Shown one piece after another: positions 1 to 5,007 of a DNA stretch of 5,007 nt (its first letter is position 1; each line of letters opens with the position of its first letter). Made by a program: the position numbers and the translations under genes. The DNA is from Methanomassiliicoccales archaeon (GTDB lineage Archaea; Thermoplasmatota; Thermoplasmata; SG8-5), in assembly GCA_030636255.1 (NCBI GenBank), contig DAOVXH010000145.1, positions 1 to 5,007 on the forward strand. Reading direction: 5' to 3'. The notes beneath the pieces were generated by a model. That model saw only the letters and a program-made list of their open reading frames with translations, did no database searches and was not told the origin of the DNA.

Positions 1-1
1 C

Positions 2-304
2 CAGGTGTTCTATACTGTGTTCACAACTTGCGTAGGAGGATTCCATCAGGAAGCTGTAGTTGATTCTGTTTATCTGAATAACGCGCTTAATGGCAATAAT
101 CAGTACTTCTTTGATGCATCTGATTCCTATGACCTTGATGGCGTGATTGTATCTTATGATTGGGACTTTGGAGATGGGGCGGTTGCTTCAGGTGAGTTTG
201 TTGAATATACGTTTGCAGAAGCTGGAATTTATGAAGTTGACTTGACCGTTACAGATGATGATGGAGCGATTGCTAGGGAAATAATTGAAGTGATTGTTTC
301 TTAA
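2..304 (+). CDS. C-terminal end of a PKD-domain protein, 5' end outside the window
   Basis: The frame is open to the left edge (a CAG codon at 2-4 precedes the GTG at 5), so this is most likely the tail of a longer protein rather than a 99-residue protein starting at GTG; no ribosome site can be judged. The last ~70 residues form a PKD (Ig-like beta-sandwich) domain: an FDASDS strand, a D-x-DG turn, then SYDWDFGDG (the WDFGDG signature lies at 161-178), a YTF...AGIYEV strand and a closing LTVTDDDGA segment. PKD domains usually sit in extracellular or surface proteins, where they mediate protein-protein or protein-carbohydrate contacts or act as spacers, so a secreted or surface location is inferred. 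The short stretch before the PKD domain (Cys at about 29-31, GGFHQ) is not recognised. The TAA at 302-304 ends it with no membrane anchor or sorting signal; the same frame then continues open to 418. The PKD call is firm; the identity of the whole protein is unknown. Confidence 0.8.
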   Translation, partial: QVFYTVFTTCVGGFHQEAVVDSVYLNNALNGNNQYFFDASDSYDLDGVIVSYDWDFGDGAVASGEFVEYTFAEAGIYEVDLTVTDDDGAIAREIIEVIVS

Positions 305-418
305 TTGGATAGTGAAGGAGACATTCCTAACACGAAAACCCTGGAGAAATACCTCAGAAAGCAGGGTTATGAGGCAATCAATTATGGGCCCAGGGGAACT
401 TATGTTTTCATTTCCTAA
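305..418 (+). other. 37-codon open stretch in frame with, and directly after, the PKD stop; possible broken 3' end of a gene
   Basis: This is the only intergenic region in the window. Read in the same frame as the PKD protein, it is stop-free from the TTG at 305-307 to a TAA at 416-418. The translation looks protein-like: an acidic start (LDSEGDIP), an amphipathic helix-like KTLEKYLRKQGYE, then a strand-turn-strand-like AINYGPRGTYVFIS. Its TAA overlaps the stop of the convergent sulfatase-like gene (TAG at 417-415), a packing typical of two real gene ends. No good start codon with a ribosome site was found: the GAAGGAG at 314-320 lies only 2 nt from an in-frame ATT. It could be the original C-terminus of the PKD protein lost to a nonsense change or a sequencing error, a remnant of another gene, or chance (37 open codons is not rare). 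TAA is used as a normal stop by other genes here, so code reassignment is unlikely. Confidence 0.35.
337..368. repeat. 7-bp inverted repeat between convergent gene ends
   Basis: AACCCTG (337-343) and CAGGGTT (362-368) are perfectly complementary around an 18-nt loop that itself holds a GAG/CTC pair (344-346 with 353-355). It lies between the PKD stop and the sulfatase-like stop, where a terminator serving both strands would sit, but no T-run follows the stem on either side. It may be chance or a weak processing or termination hairpin. Confidence 0.3.
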
Positions 419-1833
419 AAATCAAACTTAACTTTCTTTATAGCATCATCCAGCTTGCTCTTTTCAGTGTGCTTTTTGCCGTCCTTCCACTCGAATGACG
501 AAGTAATCTCATCAAGCTCCATTGACAGTTCTTCAACCATCTCTGGATAGGTGCTGGAGAAGTCCTTTTCCTCGGTTGGATCATCAGCTAGATTGAACAG
601 CATTGTTCCACGGTTCTTGGATTTTACATATTTGAATGAGCCTTTCTTTATGCTGCGAACATAGTCCTGGCCCTTGTCAACAACACCAGAGTAAGGTATA
701 GCTACCTCGGAATATGCATAGTTCTGCATGTCGCTGTTAATAATCTCCTGGAGTGATGTTCCTTTCCTGGTGATATTGGGGTTCTCAATGCCAACAGCGT
801 CAAGAATTGTCTGATTAACATTCAGCAATTGCACATGCTTCTTTTCTATGCCTGGCTTGAATAATTTTGGATGGCGGGCAATCATTGGAATGTGCAGATT
901 TGTATCTGTTATGTAATGCAATGGGAACTTTTTCCTGTCATGCTCTGTGAGGGTTTTTCCATGGTCTGCAAATATGAAGATTAAAGTATTATCATACAAG
1001 TTCTTCTCTTTCAGGAATGAGAAAACCCTGCCAATCTGCTCATCCATATTATTGAGACTGGCATCATAGTATGCATGAATGTTTTCTTTTAATCTGTTAT
1101 CCAGTGGAACTTCACCTCTGGAGTTCAGAATGAATTGCTTGTTATATTGGGTGGGGCTCAACATCTTTTCCTTGTTCAGGAACTTTTTTATCTTGTCCTT
1201 TGGAGGATAATATGGATTGTGGCAGTTCATTAGATTGATAAAACTGTAGAATTTCTTGCCGTCTGTGGGAACCCATTTCATGAAGCTCTTCAGCAGGTAA
1301 TCTGATAATTTTTCATGACTAACCCGGAAAGGCATTGGCATGCCCCACATTACTGATGCATAATTGGCCTTTGAGTATAATTTCATTTTCTTGAATGCCC
1401 GAAGATGGCCAGGTGCACTGATTATCTGAGAGCCGCTGGAGGTGGTCATGTCCTCTTCAATGTAGAGGTCATGCCTGTCATGGAGATGGGTAAGACGCCC
1501 GACCCATGGATTGCTGGAAAATCCTCCTGTGGCATAGCCCTTTTTTGATAGTAATTCTGAAAGTGTGATTATTTCTCTGGACAAACCAAGATTGGCCATA
1601 TCAAAGCCCTTGCTTCTTCCGTGCTCTGACGGGTATAATCCTGAGAATAATGAAAGATGGGACGGCAGTGTCCAGGGAGCCTCGGTGATGGCAGATTCAA
1701 ATCTAACACCAGTTTTTGCGCAATTATCAATGTTTGGAGTTGTTGGCTTGTCATAGCCATAGCAGGAAAGCTTGGCTGCCTTTGCACTGTCCACCATGAG
1801 AATGAGTATATTGGGTGTTTCCTCTGCGCTCAT
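415..1833 (-). CDS. Sulfatase / alkaline-phosphatase-superfamily protein with Thr at the nucleophile position
   Basis: The 472-residue protein spans the sulfatase fold. An N-terminal NILILMVDS strand carries the metal-ligand Asp15. SCYGY and TTPNID (residues 23-36) and the APWTLPSHLSLFSGLYPSEHG region (52-72) correspond to the CxPSR active-site segment. A CHNPYYPP segment (204-211) carries a probable substrate-binding His, followed by YDASLNNMDEQIG (256-268), the metal-binding ADHG (289-292) and LHIP (313-316). A typical C-terminal KGSFKYVKS...LFNLADDPTEEKDF block follows. The residue that is Cys or Ser in formylglycine sulfatases is Thr55, and the following Arg is His59. A formylglycine mechanism is therefore unlikely; a Thr-centred phosphotransferase or phosphodiesterase, as in the LtaS/phosphoethanolamine-transferase branch of the superfamily, is more plausible. 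There is no signal peptide or membrane segment, unlike LtaS. The start is fixed by the TAATG overlap with the upstream deacetylase and by GAGG at 1842-1845. It is the last gene of the operon. Fold is confident; substrate is unknown. Confidence 0.88.
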   Translation of the reverse strand: MSAEETPNILILMVDSAKAAKLSCYGYDKPTTPNIDNCAKTGVRFESAITEAPWTLPSHLSLFSGLYPSEHGRSKGFDMANLGLSREIITLSELLSKKGYATGGFSSNPWVGRLTHLHDRHDLYIEEDMTTSSGSQIISAPGHLRAFKKMKLYSKANYASVMWGMPMPFRVSHEKLSDYLLKSFMKWVPTDGKKFYSFINLMNCHNPYYPPKDKIKKFLNKEKMLSPTQYNKQFILNSRGEVPLDNRLKENIHAYYDASLNNMDEQIGRVFSFLKEKNLYDNTLIFIFADHGKTLTEHDRKKFPLHYITDTNLHIPMIARHPKLFKPGIEKKHVQLLNVNQTILDAVGIENPNITRKGTSLQEIINSDMQNYAYSEVAIPYSGVVDKGQDYVRSIKKGSFKYVKSKNRGTMLFNLADDPTEEKDFSSTYPEMVEELSMELDEITSSFEWKDGKKHTEKSKLDDAIKKVKFDF

Positions 1834-2912
1834 TATTTCTGCCTCTTTTCAGTCTTTAAATAATCCTCAACTGCTGTTTGCATGGTTGAAAACTTTATGT
1901 CTGGCTGCGATTCCGCAATACCAGAGGCATATTTAAGAAAATCGTTCAGTCCCTGGGAATTATTGAAGGTCTTGGCATGGCCTGTCATGACCAGGATATT
2001 TGTCTTGCCCTTTCTGGTCTTCAATGCACGGTCCAGCATTTCGCTCATTCCCTTTGAATTGAGCTGGTCATAGTCCCATCTTTTGTTTCTGTATAATGAA
2101 AATTTCTTTTTATTTTGCTGGGTCTGGGGTGGGGCGGAACTGGTACTGACAGTCTGCACAGGAAGATTTTTATTTCTGTAGCCCAATAATTTAGACAATA
2201 ATATATTTTCAGCATAAAGTGGAAGCTCCAGTATTTTTCCAGATGAATCATGCTTGGAAATATTATCCAGGGACGGCCGATATGGATTGTGGTCTTTCAC
2301 ATCCTGGAAATCATATACTGTGTAGCCTTTATTTTCCTGCCCCCCTGGAAATACCGTGGAGTCTGCAAGAAATCCTGTCTGCTCCATTGCCTGGAACACT
2401 GTTTTGTGTGGTTGAATACAATGTGCTCCTGCCCTGTACCCAATGCATCTGTAATCTTCATTCATGGGCCTGCACAGTGCCTCGAGCTCTGTCTTGCCCC
2501 TGTGAAATAGACCGATTAAGGATTTGGAGTCATCAATACTGCCAAGGCCTCCTGGAACAGAAGGTGTTTTCCAGTACTGGTTATTTAATTTCCACTTGCC
2601 ATTCTGGTACTTTGAATCAATCCATTGGGGGTGCATGTGAAACTGAACATCATGGCCCTTTGCTATGGAATTTTTCAACTGCTTTTCAATTGCCTGGCAT
2701 GGGTCATATTTTTCTGTAGGCAGTGTTCCATCTTTAATGGCATCCTGCATTGCCCAGTATTCCAGCATTTCAGCAAATATGGTTAGCTTTGCACCGTGTT
2801 TTTCAAGGATTTTCAGTATCTCATCAGTGGGCTGAATCATGGTCTTCATGACATCTCCAGTGCCATTGCCGAATAGCTCATAATCTATGGATATGATAAT
2901 GTGCGTGGTCAT
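1833..2912 (-). CDS. NodB-like polysaccharide deacetylase family protein (carbohydrate esterase 4-like)
   Basis: Predicted 359-residue protein. The frame is open further upstream to 2969, but the ATG at 2912 is chosen because GAGGAGG lies 7 nt before it and it forms an ATGA overlap with the preceding gene's TGA; the extra upstream residues have no such support. Family motifs: ISIDYELF (residues 7-14) as motif 1, with Asp10 and Glu12 in place of the usual Asp-Asp; a GAKLTIFAE strand (40-48), resembling the family's 'atfF' strand; HDVQFHMHPQW (87-97) with the metal-binding HxHP; GYRAGAH (158-164) as the conserved Arg motif; and a late LVMTGHAKTF (307-316) with the C-terminal His. The family removes N- or O-acetyl groups from sugars. 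A Ser/Pro/Gln-rich, then Lys-rich linker at 253-270 interrupts the barrel and is probably disordered. No signal peptide or membrane helix is visible, so it probably acts in the cytoplasm on a precursor glycan or nucleotide sugar. The stop overlaps the sulfatase-like start by one base. Confidence 0.85.
   Translation of the reverse strand: MTTHIIISIDYELFGNGTGDVMKTMIQPTDEILKILEKHGAKLTIFAEMLEYWAMQDAIKDGTLPTEKYDPCQAIEKQLKNSIAKGHDVQFHMHPQWIDSKYQNGKWKLNNQYWKTPSVPGGLGSIDDSKSLIGLFHRGKTELEALCRPMNEDYRCIGYRAGAHCIQPHKTVFQAMEQTGFLADSTVFPGGQENKGYTVYDFQDVKDHNPYRPSLDNISKHDSSGKILELPLYAENILLSKLLGYRNKNLPVQTVSTSSAPPQTQQNKKKFSLYRNKRWDYDQLNSKGMSEMLDRALKTRKGKTNILVMTGHAKTFNNSQGLNDFLKYASGIAESQPDIKFSTMQTAVEDYLKTEKRQK
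1842..1845 (-). promoter_or_regulatory. Ribosome binding site (GAGG) of the sulfatase-like gene
   Basis: The minus strand reads AAAAGAGG followed by an 8-nt spacer and the ATG at 1833. The site is inside the deacetylase 3' end, just before the TAATG stop/start overlap. It is weaker than the deacetylase site, which fits coupled re-initiation. Confidence 0.65.
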
Positions 2913-4066
2913 TTTACCGCCTCCTCTGGCAAGGAAGAGAGAGCAAGCAACATCCAGGCCTGCCCCCATCTGATATAGGGTGTTTTATCCACACGGCCCT
3001 TTTCATTTATCAGGTGGTAGAAGTATCCTGATTCATCTTGCATATTCTTTATTGTCCAGCTGGCAACTTTTGAAGAAATTTCCTTGTGTGTATCATCAAA
3101 GTCTGCCAGTTCCATGAACGTGATAATTCCCTGGGCGCAACTGTGGATGTTTATTGGATACTTGTCCTTGGTTGAAATTATGGCCTCACCGGCAGGACTG
3201 AAAAGCTCCTTTGCATAGAAATCCAGACCTTTTTTCAGCTCTGCATTGAATTTGAAATCCTGTCCCAATGCCCTGCGGCTGACATTCAGACTTTCCAGAA
3301 CAAAGCCAGTATGATAATTGTCCACCAGCTTGAACAGCTTGTCTGGCGGAGCCCAGTAATAGAATGAACCGTCATTGTTCTGAAGGTTCATTGTGAACGT
3401 GATACTTTTAATGGCAAGCTTCTTTAGCTCATCCTCACTGGTAATTGCACCGACCCTGGCAAGGACCGAAGCGCCAAACAAATTGGCATTGTGCACGTGG
3501 AAATTGTCCACTGGAGTATAGCTGAAACATAGTGAATTATCATCCTCATCCCGGTTCAAATCCTTCATGATAAAGTCGCATGTGCTTCTTGCAACATCAA
3601 GGTATTTTTTATCGCCCAGTATCTCATAGGCATCCAGAAATGCATGTGCCCCGATGCTTGAGACAACTATTGAAGGGGTATTTTTAGGAATAAATACACG
3701 GGACTGCCAGTCAAATGGATAACCCCAGCATTTGCCAGAATGTCCTGCTGAGGGATTCTTTTCCAGCCAATCAAGGCATTCCAGGGCCAGCTTCTTGTAG
3801 GCCTCATGACCTGAGTTCTTGAATAATCGCAGATATGCCCTGGCCATCAAGGCCATTGCCTTTGCATTGATTTCCTTGTTAACTCTGAAGAAACGGCGGG
3901 TCCCCATTGGGAATCTGCCAAGCATCTTGTCACTGGCAAAGCCTGCGTATCTTGATTTGGAAAACATGATGAATGGCTGCTGTCCTTTAATGTCATATGG
4001 GTCATAGCCAGCCCAGCCATTTTGCCTTATCCAGCGGTCTAATTTTTTCAGGGATTCCTTATGCAT
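2909..4066 (-). CDS. Alpha/alpha-toroid (six-hairpin-like) protein of a glycan locus, activity unassigned
   Basis: 385 residues, largely helical, with recurring Trp/Tyr/Gly-rich turns spaced like an (alpha/alpha) barrel. Visible landmarks: NGWAGYDPYDIKG (16-28) near the N-terminus; repeated helix pairs (AMALMARAYLRLF, LALECLDWLEKN); CWGYPFDWQSR (113-123) followed by NTPSIVVSSIGAHAFLDAY; a QNNDGSFYYW motif like the QxxDGSW repeats of toroid enzymes; HSCAQGIITFMELA; and a C-terminal IRWGQAWMLLALSSL. Such folds occur in glycoside hydrolases, polysaccharide lyases, sugar epimerases (including uronyl C5-epimerase C-terminal domains) and terpene cyclases. In polysaccharide clusters proteins of this look are often left hypothetical or carry doubtful names. 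The glycan context favours a sugar epimerase, lyase or hydrolase, by inference only. No signal peptide is seen. The start ATG at 4066 overlaps the glycosyltransferase end by 8 nt, and GGGGGT lies 5 nt upstream. Its end holds the ribosome site of the deacetylase. Confidence 0.78.
   Translation of the reverse strand: MHKESLKKLDRWIRQNGWAGYDPYDIKGQQPFIMFSKSRYAGFASDKMLGRFPMGTRRFFRVNKEINAKAMALMARAYLRLFKNSGHEAYKKLALECLDWLEKNPSAGHSGKCWGYPFDWQSRVFIPKNTPSIVVSSIGAHAFLDAYEILGDKKYLDVARSTCDFIMKDLNRDEDDNSLCFSYTPVDNFHVHNANLFGASVLARVGAITSEDELKKLAIKSITFTMNLQNNDGSFYYWAPPDKLFKLVDNYHTGFVLESLNVSRRALGQDFKFNAELKKGLDFYAKELFSPAGEAIISTKDKYPINIHSCAQGIITFMELADFDDTHKEISSKVASWTIKNMQDESGYFYHLINEKGRVDKTPYIRWGQAWMLLALSSLPEEAVK
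2920..2926 (-). promoter_or_regulatory. Ribosome binding site GAGGAGG deciding the deacetylase start
   Basis: On the minus strand GAGGAGG is followed by a 7-nt spacer and the ATG at 2912. It lies inside the last codons of the toroid gene. This near-perfect anti-16S match selects ATG 2912 over the upstream in-frame ATG at 2969 and indicates translational coupling across the ATGA overlap. Confidence 0.85.
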
Positions 4067-5006
4067 TGTTTACCCCCAGGTTCTTGTAGATGTTAAGAAG
4101 TCGTGCTTCCTGAACTCCCCAGTTGAATTCTCCTCTGGCTGCCTCAAGGGCATTTCTTCCAAGCTTTTCCCGGAGTTGAGAATCATCACGGAGCCTTATC
4201 AGTGCCTTTGTATAATCCTCACTATTAAATTCCACAGTCTGGCCCATCTGATATTTATCAACCAGGTCTCCGCTGTAAATGCCCTTTGTGGCTAATACTG
4301 GCCTGCCTGTTGCCATTGCCTCGAATATCTTATTCGGAGGACCAACCTGGTTATTCTTGTTGGATGGGTTGAAAACACAGTGAATTGCATCTGCCTTCAT
4401 TGTGAGTGGTAACACTTCAGACATTGGAATTTTGCCCAAAAAAGTCACATTGGAAATCTTTCTGGCCTGTTCTTTTATTTCGGATTCTGTTGAACCAAAA
4501 CCAGCTATGGTGAAATGAATGTTCTCGAGACCTTTGCATATGTCAATTGCCTCCAGGAGGAACCTGGAATTGTTCAATCCGCCTATGTAAATTAATGTGA
4601 ACACCTTATTTGATGGAGCCTGATATTCTTTACTGGCCAGTGGTTTACTATTTCTTACCAGTATTATCTTTTTACATCCCATCTTCTTGAAATATGACTC
4701 ATGTGGTTCAGCAACTGTGATAATTTGGTCTGCCAGGGGAGCTAATTTTTCCTCCTTTCTCAAAAAATGATTGGCCCACCATTGTGGAATGTCCCTGGCA
4801 ACCATGTAACCCCATATCTCATGGGCATCATATACCAGTTTTATTCCAAGCTTTTTCTTTAGCTGAACACCGGCTGGAAGCGTGTCCAGGTCATGGCAAT
4901 GGACCGCATCAAAATTTGACTTCTCATGGAGGATTTTACCTGTCTTGAACAGCTGCCGCCACCACGGCCTCAACCTGAATATGTCATAGGGCAATAATCC
5001 CATGTA
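4059..5006 (-). CDS. GT4-family glycosyltransferase (GT-B fold), N-terminus outside the window
   Basis: The frame is open through the right edge (Tyr codon at 5006-5004 before an ATG at 5003). The visible part starts just before HCHDLDTLPAG (35-45, counted from that ATG), which in this family normally follows some 50-80 residues, so the true start lies outside. Motifs in order: HCHDLDTLPAG; LVYDAHEIW (56-64); a VAEPHESYF helix and RNSKP at the domain hinge; LIYIGGLNNSR (137-147), opening the nucleotide-sugar-binding domain; FTIAGFGS (164-171); NVTFLGKIP (185-193); and NQVGPPNKIFEAMATGRPVLAT, with Glu228 as the second acid of the EX7E motif. The first acid of EX7E is replaced (Val220), a variation seen in some GT4 subgroups. 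It transfers a sugar from an activated donor to a growing glycan at the cytoplasmic membrane face; donor and acceptor cannot be read from sequence. It is the first visible gene of the operon and its end overlaps the toroid gene. Confidence 0.92.
   Translation of the reverse strand, partial: YMGLLPYDIFRLRPWWRQLFKTGKILHEKSNFDAVHCHDLDTLPAGVQLKKKLGIKLVYDAHEIWGYMVARDIPQWWANHFLRKEEKLAPLADQIITVAEPHESYFKKMGCKKIILVRNSKPLASKEYQAPSNKVFTLIYIGGLNNSRFLLEAIDICKGLENIHFTIAGFGSTESEIKEQARKISNVTFLGKIPMSEVLPLTMKADAIHCVFNPSNKNNQVGPPNKIFEAMATGRPVLATKGIYSGDLVDKYQMGQTVEFNSEDYTKALIRLRDDSQLREKLGRNALEAARGEFNWGVQEARLLNIYKNLGVNNA
4072..4077 (-). promoter_or_regulatory. Possible ribosome binding site (GGGGGT) of the toroid gene
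   Basis: The minus strand reads GGGGGT with a 5-nt spacer to the ATG at 4066, within the last codons of the glycosyltransferase. It is a G-rich rather than canonical match, supported mainly by position and by the compact overlap. Confidence 0.5.
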
Positions 5007-5007
5007 G

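Noticed and set aside
302..304. TAA as a reassigned sense codon
   Set aside because: Other genes here end normally with TAA (glycosyltransferase, deacetylase), and also TGA and TAG, so the standard code fits.
1565..1863. Short plus-strand frames and one minus-strand frame over the sulfatase-like N-terminus
   Set aside because: They overlap the conserved metal and nucleophile motifs of the real gene and show no family features.
2570..2582. Short palindrome CCAGTACTGG
   Set aside because: It is internal to the deacetylase coding sequence, isolated and only 10 bp; no operator context.
2219..2719. 166-codon open frame on the plus strand, Cys-rich
   Set aside because: It is fully antisense to the well-supported deacetylase gene, has no recognisable domain, and is rich in Cys/Trp/His as expected for a shadow frame.
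2913..2969. Upstream extension of the deacetylase to an ATG at 2969
   Set aside because: The added 19 residues overlap the toroid gene, have no family similarity, and the GAGGAGG site sits right before ATG 2912.
4059..5003. Glycosyltransferase as a complete gene starting at ATG 5003
   Set aside because: The frame continues past the edge and the first Rossmann beta-alpha units expected before HCHDLDTLPAG are missing, so the gene is treated as partial.

Overview
The window looks like part of a surface-glycan (capsule, exopolysaccharide or glycoprotein-glycan) locus. It is compact, AT-leaning DNA, probably archaeal or from a small-genome environmental prokaryote. The archaeal leaning is an inference. 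It rests on frequent ATA isoleucine codons, mixed AGG/CGC arginine codons, strong GAGGAGG-type ribosome sites, a terminal PKD domain, and a sulfatase-like protein of the TxPSH type that I associate with archaeal glycan loci. No rRNA, tRNA or other firm taxonomic marker is present.

Layout: the left edge (about 2-304, plus strand) is the C-terminal end of a protein whose last domain is a PKD domain. Directly after its TAA the same frame stays open for 37 more codons and ends at 418, converging with the next gene. From 415 to the right edge everything is one minus-strand operon, read right to left: a GT4 glycosyltransferase cut by the right edge (4059-5006), an alpha/alpha-toroid protein of unassigned activity (2909-4066), a NodB-like polysaccharide deacetylase (1833-2912), and a sulfatase/alkaline-phosphatase-superfamily protein with Thr at the nucleophile position (415-1833).

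Every junction in the operon overlaps: 8 nt, then an ATGA-type overlap, then a TAATG-type overlap. Each internal start has its own ribosome site inside the preceding gene, so the genes are probably translationally coupled. None of the three complete proteins shows a signal peptide or membrane segment. The simplest reading is a cytoplasmic pathway that adds a sugar and then edits a lipid-linked or nucleotide-linked glycan (deacetylation, a toroid-catalysed step, and transfer or removal of a sulfate or phosphate-type group) before export. The combination of deacetylase, toroid and sulfatase fold loosely resembles the enzyme logic of heparan-type glycan maturation, but that is a hypothesis.

No mobile element, CRISPR array, RNA gene or convincing promoter was seen. 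The operon promoter must lie beyond the right edge.
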